Shown here piece by piece: positions 26,037 to 34,472 of a DNA stretch of 64,000 nt. The stretch covers positions 186,001 through 250,000 of the forward strand of contig NZ_FNHX01000003.1 in assembly GCF_900103405.1 (NCBI RefSeq). Direction: 5' to 3'. Source of the stretch: Polaromonas sp. JS666 (GTDB taxonomy: Bacteria; Pseudomonadota; Gammaproteobacteria; Burkholderiales; Burkholderiaceae_C). The notes under the pieces were generated by a model. It did no database searches. It had not been told where the DNA came from and saw only the letters and a program-made list of their open reading frames with translations. Position 1 is the stretch's first letter. Every line of letters begins with the position of its first letter. Made by a program: the position numbers and the translations under genes.

Positions 26037-27109
26037 TTCAGGCGATCCGATTTCTGGAAGGATTTCTGCCGCTTGAATAGGCCCTTGCGGTAGAAAGGAA
26101 ACAGCTGGAAGTAGGTGCGCACCTTGAGCCAGCGGCCGTAAAGCCCCAGCGGCTCGAACAGCACAAAGGCGATCAGCACGATGCCGTAGACGGCCGCCTG
26201 CAGGCCCGGCGCCTGGCCTATGGCCGCGGGCAGGTGGTCCTTGCTGAGGGCGATCACCTGCGGCATGGAGATCAGGAAGATGGCGCCCAGGAAGGCGCCG
26301 TGCACCGAGCCCACGCCACCTATGACGATCATCAGCAGCAGGTCTATGGACTGCAGGATGTTGAACTGGTCGGGCGAGATGAACTGCAGCTTGTGCGCAT
26401 ACAGCGCGCCGGCAATGCCGGCCAGCGCCGCCGACAGCGCGAAGGACAGGGTCTTGTAGCGCGCCAGGTGTATGCCCATGCTCTGCGCCGAGATTTCGGA
26501 ATCGCGTATCGCCACAAAGGCCCGGCCCGTGGGCGAGCGCAGCAGGTTGAGGATGGCCAGCGTGGCGGCCACGGTGATCAGGAGGCAGAGGAAATAAAAG
26601 GACTCGCCGCTGGCGAGCTTCCAGCCGAACATGTCGGGCACCTTGATGTGGATGCCGGCATTGCCGCCGGTCACGCTTTCCCAGCGCGCAAACACCTCTT
26701 CGACGATAAAACCGAAGGACAGCGTGGCCATGCCCAGGTAGATGCCTTTGACGCGCAGCGCCGGCAGCCCCACCACCAGGCCCACGGCGGCTGAGAGACC
26801 TGCGGCGCAGGCCAGCGCGATGGGAAAGGGCAGTCCTGCGTTCGTCAGCACGGCCTGGGTATAAGCACCCACGCCCAGGAAGGCCGCGTGGCCCAGTGAG
26901 AACAGGCCGGTAAAACCCGCCAGCAGCATCAGGCCCAGGCCGGCGATGGCGTAAATCATCACAAAGGTTAGCTGCGCGAGCCAGTACTCGGCAACCAGCC
27001 AGGGTGCGGCCAGCAGCGCCAGCATGAGCGCGCCATACCAGAACACATGGCCCGGGTGTTTGGCAAGCTTGATGTCCTGCGCATAGTCGGTTTTAAAAAT
27101 GAAGCGCAC
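26033..27109 (-). CDS. livM: LIV-type ABC transporter permease
   Basis: Inner-membrane permease of 358 residues with about nine hydrophobic segments and the family motif GIYLGMATLSFGFIVEEV followed by GRAFVAIRDSEISAQSMG (the cytoplasmic EAA-like loop) and GGVGSVHGAFLGA. Start is GTG at 27109 (GTGCGCTTC); no in-frame ATG is better placed. The spacer to livH (27110-27233) holds dispersed repeat copy B. The unusually long basic C-terminal tail (about 40 residues after the last helix) is intracellular. Confidence 0.92.
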   Translation of the reverse strand: MRFIFKTDYAQDIKLAKHPGHVFWYGALMLALLAAPWLVAEYWLAQLTFVMIYAIAGLGLMLLAGFTGLFSLGHAAFLGVGAYTQAVLTNAGLPFPIALACAAGLSAAVGLVVGLPALRVKGIYLGMATLSFGFIVEEVFARWESVTGGNAGIHIKVPDMFGWKLASGESFYFLCLLITVAATLAILNLLRSPTGRAFVAIRDSEISAQSMGIHLARYKTLSFALSAALAGIAGALYAHKLQFISPDQFNILQSIDLLLMIVIGGVGSVHGAFLGAIFLISMPQVIALSKDHLPAAIGQAPGLQAAVYGIVLIAFVLFEPLGLYGRWLKVRTYFQLFPFYRKGLFKRQKSFQKSDRLK

Positions 27110-27112
27110 TAG

Positions 27113-27200
27113 AAAGCTCCCCCCCGAAGCGCCTTCGGCGCTACCCCCTCAGGGGGCGCCACCTGCGGCCCGGCAAAGCCGGTTCCGCGGCGGCCTCGCT
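27113..27200 (+). repeat. Dispersed intergenic repeat, copy B
   Basis: Lies in the spacer between livH and livM. Bases 27163-27191 are identical, in inverted orientation, to 12827-12799 over 29 bp. Preceding it are the hairpins GAAGCGCCTTCGGCGCT-like (27126-27142) and CCCCCTCAGGGGG (27144-27156), then the CCGGC-AAA-GCCGG core. A hairpin element inside an operon between two permease genes could act as an mRNA processing or attenuation site. Confidence 0.7.
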
Positions 27201-27233
27201 GTAAGAGGTGGGATGCATCGGCCTGTTCGTTCT

Positions 27234-28109
27234 TCATACTTTTTTTCTCAGCTTTTCGCCGAACAGGCCGCTGGGCTTGACCATCAGCATGATGAGCACC
27301 ACCACATAGGCGGCGACGTCCTTGAAGCCGTCCGGCAGGTAAAAGCCAGAGAGCGATTCGACCAGGCCTATGACCAGGCCGCCGACGATGGCGCCCGGCA
27401 GGCTGCCGAAGCCGCCGACCACCGCGGCCGGGAAGGCCTTGAGCCCGATAAAACCCATGTTGGCGTGCACAAAGGTGATGGGCGCCAGCAGCAGGCCGGC
27501 AATCGCCGCCACGGCGGAAGCCAGGCCCCAGACCAGGCCGTTGAGCCGCTTGACCGGAATGCCCATGTAGTAGGCGGCCAGCTGGTTTTGCGAAGAGGCC
27601 TGCATGGCGATGCCCAGCTTGCTGTACTTGAAGAGCGCGAACAGCGCCAGGCACAGCACCGCCGTGCTGGCGATGATGGCCACCTGCTCGACGTTGATGA
27701 CCAGCGCGCCGGCGTTCCAGATCTGGTCCTTGTAGGGCACGGGCAGCACATAGGTTTCGGTGCCTATGCCGGGAATCATGGTGATCAGGCCGCGCGCCGT
27801 GTAGCCCACGCCTATGGTCAGCATGACGATGGAAAAAGCCGGCTGGCCGAGGATGGGGCGTATCACGAGGCGCTCCAGCAGCATGCCGAACAACGCCATG
27901 CCGGCGATCGCGCTGAGCACCGCGAGCCAGAAGGGAAAACCCAGCAGGCTCATGCAGGCCAGGCCGGCGAAGGCGCCCAGCATCATCAGCTCGCCCTGCG
28001 CAAAACTGACCGTCTCGGTGGCTTTGTAGATCAGTACAAAACCCAGCGCGATCAGCCCGTAGATACAGCCTTGGGCGATTCCGCTGATGAGCAGCTGCAG
28101 GAATTGCAA
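27234..28109 (-). CDS. livH: LIV-type ABC transporter permease
   Basis: Inner-membrane permease of 291 residues, mostly hydrophobic, with the LivH hallmarks LISGIAQGCIYGLIALGFVLIY at the N-terminus, the loop MQASSQNQLAAYYMGIPV and VVGGFGSLPGAIVGGL. Start is TTG at 28109 (TTGCAATTC), preceded by GGGGAG; the frame stays open much further upstream but that part is antisense to the atuA-like gene. It is the first gene of the operon and is divergent from the AtuA-like gene across 108 bp. Confidence 0.9.
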   Translation of the reverse strand: MQFLQLLISGIAQGCIYGLIALGFVLIYKATETVSFAQGELMMLGAFAGLACMSLLGFPFWLAVLSAIAGMALFGMLLERLVIRPILGQPAFSIVMLTIGVGYTARGLITMIPGIGTETYVLPVPYKDQIWNAGALVINVEQVAIIASTAVLCLALFALFKYSKLGIAMQASSQNQLAAYYMGIPVKRLNGLVWGLASAVAAIAGLLLAPITFVHANMGFIGLKAFPAAVVGGFGSLPGAIVGGLVIGLVESLSGFYLPDGFKDVAAYVVVLIMLMVKPSGLFGEKLRKKV

Positions 28110-28217
28110 GTCGCGGTCTCCCCTGTTATGAGACTTGGTTATAGCTGTCGCCAAAAGCTCTGTCGCTAGGGGTTGTTCCGAATACGTGTCGCATGGGTGA
28201 TCAAGCGTAATGAAGGC

Positions 28218-29603
28218 ATGCCAGCAAATGTTCGGATAGGCGCGGGCCTGGGTTTCTACGGCGACGCGTGGGAACCCGTGGCCGCGAGCATAGAGCGCGG
28301 CGGCGTGCATTACATCGCGAGCGACCATCTCGCGGAACTGACGCTGGCCATCCTGCAGAAGGACCGGCAGCGCGACGCGGCGCTGGGCTATGCGCGCGAC
28401 GTGGTCCCCATGTTGATGAGGTTGTGGCCCTTGATGCAGGCGCGCGGCGTCAAATTCATCTGCAATGCCGGCGGGCTGAACCCGGCCGGTGCGGCGGCGG
28501 CTCTGCGCGCGGCGTTTGCGGCCAAGGGCTGGAAGGCGCGCATCGCGGTGGTCACCGGCGATGAAGTCCTGCCGCGGCTGGCGGCGCTGGCGCCGCCGCA
28601 TATGTTCAACGCTCAGCCCTATGAGTTGGTACGCGAGCGCATGGTGTTTGCCAACGCCTACCTGGGCGCGCGGCCCATCGTCTCGGCGCTGCAGCAAGGC
28701 GCCGACATTGTGGTTACCGGCCGCGTGGCCGACGCGGCATTGTTTCTCGCGCCGCTGGTGCATGAATTCGACTGGAAGCTTGAGGGCGCCGCCACGCAGC
28801 CCGAGCTGGACCGGCTGGCCCAAGGGCTGGCGGTCGGGCATTTGCTCGAATGCTCGGGCCAGGGCAGCGGCGGCAACTTCGGCAGCCAGGGCGCATGGAA
28901 GGCGATTCCCGACCTGGCGCACATAGGCTACCCGATCGCCGAGGTCGGCGAGGACGGCTCGGCGCTGATCACCAAGGCCCCGGGCACGGGCGGGCGCGTC
29001 AACTTCGACACCGTGCGCCAGCAGCTGCTTTATGAGGTGCACGACCCGACACGCTATATGTCGCCCGACGTGGTACTGGATATGTCGGAGCTGAAGCTGG
29101 AGGACCTGGGTGAGGACAGGGTGCGCATGACGGGCGCGCGCGGCCATTCGCGGCCGGCGCAGCTCAAGCTGGTAGGCGGCTTTCGCGAGGGCTACAAGGC
29201 CGAGGTGACCTGGGGTTTCAGCTGGCCCGATGCCTGGGACAAGGCGCAGGCGGCGGTCGCCATGGTGAAGGCCCAGCTGGCCGACAGGCGCATGGCGCAT
29301 GACGAACTCTTCGTCGAATATCCGGGGCTCAACTCCGCCCACGGCCCGCTGGCGCCGCTGCCCGCGCCCGAGGCGCTGGCCGAGCTCAACGAGGTCTGGG
29401 TGCGCCTGGTGGTGCGTACGCAGGACAAAGCGGTGGCCGACGGCTTCGGCCGGTTGTTTCCATGGATGGCGTTGAGCGGGCCGGCCTATACCTGCGGCTT
29501 TCACGGCCTGAACAACAGCAGCGAGCTGCTGGGCATCTGGCCCGCGCTGGTCGGCCGCGAGGTGGTCGAGGCGGCGGTGCGTGTGGAGCTTGTGTCCCCA
29601 TGA
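28218..29603 (+). CDS. Acyclic terpene utilization AtuA-family protein (DUF1446), N-terminal part as separate gene
   Basis: Protein of 461 residues matching the AtuA/DUF1446 domain: IGAGLGFYGDAWEP at the start, IASDHLAELTLAIL, FICNAGGLNPAGAAAALR, VTGDEVLPRL and ADIVVTGRVADAALFLAPL. In Pseudomonas AtuA is required for growth on citronellol or geraniol, though its reaction is not known to me. Here the short C-terminal ferredoxin-fold domain is a separate gene that overlaps by 4 bp (ATGA at 29600). ATG 28218 was chosen over a TTG 45 bp upstream. The gene is divergent from the LIV-type operon and followed by an enoyl-CoA hydratase. Confidence 0.88.
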   Translation: MPANVRIGAGLGFYGDAWEPVAASIERGGVHYIASDHLAELTLAILQKDRQRDAALGYARDVVPMLMRLWPLMQARGVKFICNAGGLNPAGAAAALRAAFAAKGWKARIAVVTGDEVLPRLAALAPPHMFNAQPYELVRERMVFANAYLGARPIVSALQQGADIVVTGRVADAALFLAPLVHEFDWKLEGAATQPELDRLAQGLAVGHLLECSGQGSGGNFGSQGAWKAIPDLAHIGYPIAEVGEDGSALITKAPGTGGRVNFDTVRQQLLYEVHDPTRYMSPDVVLDMSELKLEDLGEDRVRMTGARGHSRPAQLKLVGGFREGYKAEVTWGFSWPDAWDKAQAAVAMVKAQLADRRMAHDELFVEYPGLNSAHGPLAPLPAPEALAELNEVWVRLVVRTQDKAVADGFGRLFPWMALSGPAYTCGFHGLNNSSELLGIWPALVGREVVEAAVRVELVSP

Positions 29604-29974
29604 AAGTGCAACTGGCAAAACTTGCGCATGCGCGTAGCGGCGACAAGGCAGACTGGGTGGACTTTGGACTCTTTGCCTGGAACGAGGCGGGCTACCGCCT
29701 GATCGCGCGCGAAGTCACGGCCGAACGCGTGCAGGCGCATTTCGCGCCCTGGCTGCCCGGCACGGTGCAGTGCTGGGCCCTGCCCAACATCCTGGCGCTC
29801 AAACTCGTGCTTCAGGGCGCGTTGCAGGGCGGCGGGGCGCGCAACCTGCGCATGGACAACCTCGGCAAGGCCATGGCGGCGGCCTTGCTGCGCATGGAGA
29901 TCGAGGTCAGTGCCGCCGAATTCGCCGAAGCCTGCGCCGCGCCGCGCGTGGGCTGGTGGCCGGAGGCGCCATGA
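29600..29974 (+). CDS. AtuA-related ferredoxin-like-fold protein (split C-terminal domain)
   Basis: Small protein of 124 residues: KLAHARSGDKADWVDFGLFA at 7-26, then LPGTVQCWALPNILALKLVL and NLRMDNLGKAMAAALLRMEIE. This is the C-terminal domain that follows DUF1446 in full-length AtuA proteins; despite the fold name no iron-sulfur Cys cluster is visible. It overlaps the AtuA-like gene and the hydratase gene by ATGA on each side, so the three are translated together and the first two probably form a complex. Confidence 0.85.
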   Translation: MKVQLAKLAHARSGDKADWVDFGLFAWNEAGYRLIAREVTAERVQAHFAPWLPGTVQCWALPNILALKLVLQGALQGGGARNLRMDNLGKAMAAALLRMEIEVSAAEFAEACAAPRVGWWPEAP

Positions 29975-30768
29975 GCATTCACATATCAAGGGAAGGGCCG
30001 GTCACCGTGGTCACGCTGGACCGGCCCGAGGTGCGCAACGCGGTGGATGCCGAAACGGCGCGCGCGCTGCACGAGGCCTTCGTCGCTTTTGACGAGGATG
30101 AGGAAGCGCGCGTGGCGGTGTTCCACGGCGCTCACGGCCATTTCTGCGCGGGCTGGGACCTGCAGGCCGGCGCGCGCCTGGCCGGGCAAGCCGGCGGCGA
30201 CCAGGCGCTGGGGCAGCTCGACTTTTCGCCCGGCGACAACAAGCCGCCGGCGCCCATGGGCCCGTCGCGCCTGCTGCTGTCCAAGCCGGTGATTGCCGCC
30301 GTCAGCGGTGCGGCCGTGGCCGGCGGCATGGAGCTGGCGCTGTGGTGCGACATGCGCGTGATGGAGGAGGACGCCTATTTCGGCGTCTACTGCCGCCGCT
30401 TCGGCGTGCCGCTGATAGACGGCGGCACGGTGCGCCTGCCGCGGCTTATCGGCATGGGCCATGCGATGGATTTGATCCTGACCGGGCGCAAGGTGGAGGC
30501 GGCCGAGGCTTTGCAAATGGGGTTGGCCAACCGCGTCGTGCCCACGGGCGGCGCGCGCGACGCCGCGGTTGCATTGGCGCGGCAGCTCAGCGGCTTTCCG
30601 CAGGCCACGATGCGGGCCGACCGCCTGAGCGCCTACCGGCAATGGGACCTGCCCCTGGAGGAGGCTTTGCACCAGGAGTGGGAGCGCGGCAAGCAGCGCC
30701 TGCCGGATGCTCTTGCCGGCGCCGCCCGTTTTGCCGCCGGGCAGGGGCGGCATGGGGAATTCGAATAA
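29971..30768 (+). CDS. Crotonase/enoyl-CoA hydratase family protein
   Basis: Protein of 265 residues. Oxyanion-hole segments HFCAGWDLQAGA and SGAAVAGGMELALWCDMRV are present, followed by FGVYCRRFGVPLIDGGTVRLPRLIG. The C-terminal EWERGKQRLPDALAGAARFAAGQGRHG is characteristic of hydratases found beside AtuA-like genes. Last gene of the three-gene plus-strand unit; convergent with the thioesterase gene with only 3 bp between stops. Probably a hydration step in branched or isoprenoid acyl-CoA breakdown. Confidence 0.9.
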   Translation: MSIHISREGPVTVVTLDRPEVRNAVDAETARALHEAFVAFDEDEEARVAVFHGAHGHFCAGWDLQAGARLAGQAGGDQALGQLDFSPGDNKPPAPMGPSRLLLSKPVIAAVSGAAVAGGMELALWCDMRVMEEDAYFGVYCRRFGVPLIDGGTVRLPRLIGMGHAMDLILTGRKVEAAEALQMGLANRVVPTGGARDAAVALARQLSGFPQATMRADRLSAYRQWDLPLEEALHQEWERGKQRLPDALAGAARFAAGQGRHGEFE

Positions 30769-30771
30769 GCC

Positions 30772-31209
30772 TCAGTCCTTGGCGATTTTTCGCGGCTTCC
30801 CGAAATCATCAATCGCCACATAGGTCAGACTGGCCTCGGTGACCTTGATGTAGCGGCCCTGGGCCCGGAAGCGCTCGGCATAGACCTCGACCTGCACCGT
30901 GATGGAGGTGGTGCCTATGCGGGTGAGGCTGGAGAAGAACGACAGGATGTCGCCCACACGCACCGGCTGCTTGAAGATGAACTGGTTGACCGCCACCGTG
31001 GCCAGCCGGCCGTCGACATGGCGGGCCGGCACGACGGAGCCGGCCAGGTCGACCTGGGCCATGACCCAGCCGCCGAAGATGTCGCCGTTGGCGTTGCAGT
31101 CGGCCGGCATGGGAATGACCTTGAGCACCAGCTCCTTGTCGGTGGGCAGTTGGACGTTCAGGGCGTCCTCGGCGTGAATGTCCGTATGGGTGCTTGATTC
31201 GGTAGACAT
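30772..31209 (-). CDS. Acyl-CoA thioesterase, YciA-like hotdog protein
   Basis: Protein of 145 residues hydrolysing acyl-CoAs. The hotdog motif NANGDIFGGWVMAQVDLAGS carries the conserved N/D of YciA, followed by VNQFIFKQPVRVGDILSF and a final FVAIDDFGKPRKI-like segment. ATG 31209 was chosen; a GTG 6 bp upstream is possible. Divergent from the Atm1-type exporter with a 48-bp spacer. May adjust CoA ester pools produced by the adjacent catabolic genes. Confidence 0.9.
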   Translation of the reverse strand: MSTESSTHTDIHAEDALNVQLPTDKELVLKVIPMPADCNANGDIFGGWVMAQVDLAGSVVPARHVDGRLATVAVNQFIFKQPVRVGDILSFFSSLTRIGTTSITVQVEVYAERFRAQGRYIKVTEASLTYVAIDDFGKPRKIAKD

Positions 31210-31257
31210 AGGCACAATCTGAAAAAGTTATTACAACAACCCTCACGATTGTCCCTC

Positions 31258-33105
31258 ATGCGCTCCCGAGCCTCCGCCGCCGATTCTTCCCTTGCCGTGC
31301 CCGCCACGCCCGTGCCGGGCGCCGGCAAGGCGCCGGCACCCCAGCGCTCCGACCTGGACACCCTCAAACGCCTTTTCCCCTACCTGTGGGACTACAAATG
31401 GCGCGTGCTGGCGGCGCTGAGCTTCATGGTGGGCGCCAAGCTGGCCAATGTGGGTGTGCCGCTGCTGCTGAAAAACCTGGTCGATGCCATGAACTTCAAG
31501 CCCGGCGACGCGCAGGCCGTGCTGGTGGTGCCGGTGGCGCTTTTGCTGGCCTACGGCCTGCTGCGCCTGTCGACCACGTTGTTCACCGAATTGCGCGAGC
31601 TGGTGTTCGCCAAGGCCACCGAGGGCGCGGCGCGGCGGATCTCGCTGGAGGTGTTCCGCCACCTGCACGCGCTCAGCTTGCGCTTTCACCTGGAGCGGCA
31701 AACCGGCGGCATGACGCGCGACATCGAGCGCGGCACGCGCGGCGTGCACTCGCTGATTTCGTACTCGCTCTACAGCATCATCCCGACGCTGATTGAAGTG
31801 ACGCTGGTGCTGAGCCTGCTGGCCGTCAAGTTCGACGTGTGGTTCGCCGCCATCACCGGCATTGCGTTGGTGTTCTATATCTTCTTCACCGTCACGGTGA
31901 CCGAATGGCGCACGCAGTTCCGCAAGACCATGAACGAGCTCGATTCTTCGGCCCACAGCCGGGCCATAGATTCGCTGCTCAATTACGAAACCGTCAAGTA
32001 CTTCAACAACGAGGAGTTCGAGGCCGCCCGCTACGACGAAAACCTGCTGCGCTACCGGCGCGCTGCCATCAAGAGCCAGAACACCCTGAGCCTGCTCAAC
32101 GCCGGGCAGCAGCTGATCATCGCCATCGGGCTGGTCGCCATGCTGTGGCGCGCCACGCAAGGCGTGGTCGACGGCCGCATGACGCTGGGCGACCTGGTCA
32201 TGGTCAATGCCTTCATGATCCAGCTTTACATTCCGCTGGGCTTCCTGGGCGTGATCTACCGCGAGATCAAGCAAAGCCTGACCGATCTCGACAAAATGTT
32301 TGTGCTGATGGAAAAAGAGCGCGAAATCGCCGACCTGCCGAACGCCCGGCCCATTGCCATCGAGGGTTCGCCGGCGGTGCGCTTTGAGAACGTGAACTTC
32401 GCCTACGACCCGGCGCGCCCCATCCTGCACAACGTGAGCTTTGAGATCCCGCCGGGCAAGACCGTGGCGGTGGTGGGCTCCTCGGGCGCCGGCAAGTCCA
32501 CGCTGGCGCGGCTGCTTTACCGTTTTTACGACGTGCAGCAGGGCCGCATCACCATCGCCGGCCAGGACATCAAACAGGTCACGCAATCCAGCGTGCGCCA
32601 GGCCATAGGCATAGTCCCGCAGGACACGGTGCTGTTCAACGACACCATCGAATACAACATCGCCTACGGCAAGCCGGGCGCCACCCACGAAGAGGTCGAG
32701 GAAGCCGCGCGTTCGGCGCGCATCCACGGCTTCATCGCCTCCACGCCGCTGGGCTACCGGACCATGGTGGGCGAGCGCGGGCTCAAGCTTTCGGGCGGCG
32801 AAAAGCAGCGTGTGGCGATTGCCCGCACCCTGCTGAAAAACCCTCCGGTGGTGATTTTTGACGAGGCCACCTCGGCGCTGGACTCGGCCAACGAGCGCGC
32901 CATTCAGACCGAGCTGCGCGCCGCCGCGCAGAACAAGACCACGCTGGTGATCGCGCACCGGCTTTCCACCGTGGTCGACGCGCATGAAATCCTGGTAATG
33001 GACGGCGGGCGCATCGTCGAGCGCGGCACGCACGCGCAGCTGCTGGAAACCGAAGGCGCTTATGCGCGCATGTGGGCGCTGCAGCAGAGCTCTGCCGAGG
33101 CCTGA
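31258..33105 (+). CDS. Atm1/ABCB7-type ABC exporter (fused membrane and ATPase domains)
   Basis: Half-transporter of 615 residues that would act as a homodimer in the inner membrane. Six helices occupy about residues 45-330; the glutathione-site region of Atm1 proteins is seen in the ERGTRGVHSL and ALRFHLERQTGG-like segments. ATPase domain: Walker A GSSGAGKST from 407, signature LSGGEKQR from 511, Walker B VVIFDEAT with D535-E536. Bacterial Atm1 homologues export glutathione or glutathione-metal complexes. ATG 31258 is preferred over TTG 31249. A possible terminator CCCGC-CGCGA-GCGGGTTTG follows at 33110-33127. Confidence 0.92.
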   Translation: MRSRASAADSSLAVPATPVPGAGKAPAPQRSDLDTLKRLFPYLWDYKWRVLAALSFMVGAKLANVGVPLLLKNLVDAMNFKPGDAQAVLVVPVALLLAYGLLRLSTTLFTELRELVFAKATEGAARRISLEVFRHLHALSLRFHLERQTGGMTRDIERGTRGVHSLISYSLYSIIPTLIEVTLVLSLLAVKFDVWFAAITGIALVFYIFFTVTVTEWRTQFRKTMNELDSSAHSRAIDSLLNYETVKYFNNEEFEAARYDENLLRYRRAAIKSQNTLSLLNAGQQLIIAIGLVAMLWRATQGVVDGRMTLGDLVMVNAFMIQLYIPLGFLGVIYREIKQSLTDLDKMFVLMEKEREIADLPNARPIAIEGSPAVRFENVNFAYDPARPILHNVSFEIPPGKTVAVVGSSGAGKSTLARLLYRFYDVQQGRITIAGQDIKQVTQSSVRQAIGIVPQDTVLFNDTIEYNIAYGKPGATHEEVEEAARSARIHGFIASTPLGYRTMVGERGLKLSGGEKQRVAIARTLLKNPPVVIFDEATSALDSANERAIQTELRAAAQNKTTLVIAHRLSTVVDAHEILVMDGGRIVERGTHAQLLETEGAYARMWALQQSSAEA

Positions 33106-33109
33106 GCGG

Positions 33110-33133
33110 CCCGCCGCGAGCGGGTTTGTATTT
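33110..33133 (+). terminator. Possible intrinsic terminator after the Atm1-type gene
   Basis: Stem CCCGC/GCGGG (33110-33114 and 33120-33124) with loop CGCGA, followed by TTTGTATTT. The stem is short (5 bp) and the T-run interrupted, so this is tentative. The rest of the 277-bp spacer to the LysR gene shows no gene. Confidence 0.45.
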
Positions 33134-33382
33134 CCGGGGACATTTCGCGCCGGGTATTTGCGGAGAATGCCGTTCCATCGCCCGGCCATGGGATTCCCCG
33201 TAGGCCTAAATGCCTCACAGGCTCGCATAATCGGAGGACCCGGCGGCCGATGTGACCGCTTGGTTTGCTTTTTGGAGCCCGCATGAGCCTTCACGCCAGT
33301 GACTTTGAACGCCCGCGCCCCGTTTTGCCGGCGCACGCCATGACGACCCGTCCGGGCGTGTCCAACCGCGGTCGCTAGGTCT

Positions 33383-34345
33383 ATGGAAACCAAATGGCTG
33401 GAAGATTTCGTCAGTCTGGCTGAAACCCGCAGTTTCAGCCGCTCTGCCCAACTGCGCCACGTCACCCAGCCGGCGTTTTCGCGGCGTATCCAGGCGCTGG
33501 AGGCCTGGGCCGGCACCGACCTGGTGGACCGAAGCTCTTATCCCACGCGCCTGACGCCGGCCGGCGAAACCCTGTACAGCCAGTCGCTGGAAATGCTGCA
33601 GGGCCTGCAGTCCACCCGCGCCATGCTGCGCGGCCACACTTCGGCCGGGCAGGACGTCATCGAGTTCGCCGTGCCGCACACGCTGGCTTTCACCTTTTTT
33701 CCGGCCTGGGTCAGCAGCCTGCGCGAGAAATTCGGCCCCATCAAGAGCCGGCTGATCGCGCTCAATGTGCACGATGCGGTGCTGCGCCTGGTCGAGGGCA
33801 GCTGCGACCTGCTGATTGCCTACCACCACGATTCCCAGCCCTTCCAACTGGACCCGGACCGCTACGAGATGGTGTCGCTGGGCCAGGAAGTGCTGGCGCC
33901 CTTTGTGCGGGCGACCGCCTCGGGCGACCCTGAGTACAGCCTGCCGGGGCGCGCCGGCCAGCCCCTGCCTTACCTCGGTTATGCGCCCGGCGCCTACCTG
34001 GGCCGCATGGTGGACATGCTGCTCAAGCAGTCCAGCACAGCCATCCACCTGGACCGCGTCTATGAGACCGATATGGCCGAGGGCCTCAAGGCCATGGCCC
34101 TGGAAGGCCACGGCATCGCGTTTTTGCCGCTCAGCGCCGTCAAAAAGGAGCTGCGGGCCAAAAAACTCGTGAGCGCCGGCGGCAACCTCGAAATGACCAT
34201 GGATGTGCGCGTTTACCGCGAGCGGCCGACCTCCCGGGAATCCGCCAAAAGCCATGCCCAGGCCTTGTGGAGCTACCTGCAGGCGCAAACCAGCAACCGG
34301 GAAAAAGCCGCGTCGCGTGGGGGGGCTGGCCCGGCCGCGCGCTAG
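33383..34345 (+). CDS. LysR-family transcriptional regulator, HypT (YjiE)-like
   Basis: Regulator of 320 residues. The N-terminal winged helix METKWLEDFVSLAETRSFSR...HVTQPAFSRRIQALE resembles E. coli HypT/YjiE, a hypochlorite-sensing LysR protein, more than typical LysR members; the C-terminal type 2 periplasmic-like effector domain continues with YLGYAPGAYLGRMVDMLL. It is upstream of and parallel to aspartase and the glutamate/aspartate importer and may regulate them, or act on oxidative stress genes elsewhere. The signal it senses is not known. Confidence 0.88.
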   Translation: METKWLEDFVSLAETRSFSRSAQLRHVTQPAFSRRIQALEAWAGTDLVDRSSYPTRLTPAGETLYSQSLEMLQGLQSTRAMLRGHTSAGQDVIEFAVPHTLAFTFFPAWVSSLREKFGPIKSRLIALNVHDAVLRLVEGSCDLLIAYHHDSQPFQLDPDRYEMVSLGQEVLAPFVRATASGDPEYSLPGRAGQPLPYLGYAPGAYLGRMVDMLLKQSSTAIHLDRVYETDMAEGLKAMALEGHGIAFLPLSAVKKELRAKKLVSAGGNLEMTMDVRVYRERPTSRESAKSHAQALWSYLQAQTSNREKAASRGGAGPAAR

Positions 34346-34472
34346 GGTATTAGATACATACACTAGTAGTAACCCTAGGTGGTTATAAGAAAAATGCATG
34401 GAAGATCGTTGAAACAGCATTGGTGTTTTGAGACCCGCAAATTTACAGTTCGTGACGTTCAAAATTTGATGG

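Noticed and set aside
27234..29618. Single large minus-strand frame joining livH with sequence opposite the AtuA-like gene
   Set aside because: Only the part from 28109 encodes a permease; the rest is antisense to a well-conserved AtuA gene.
31243..33516. Long open frame on the minus strand opposite the Atm1-type exporter (757 codons)
   Set aside because: Low-complexity His/Gln/Arg-rich translation typical of the antisense frame in GC-rich genes; the plus strand encodes a full ABC exporter.
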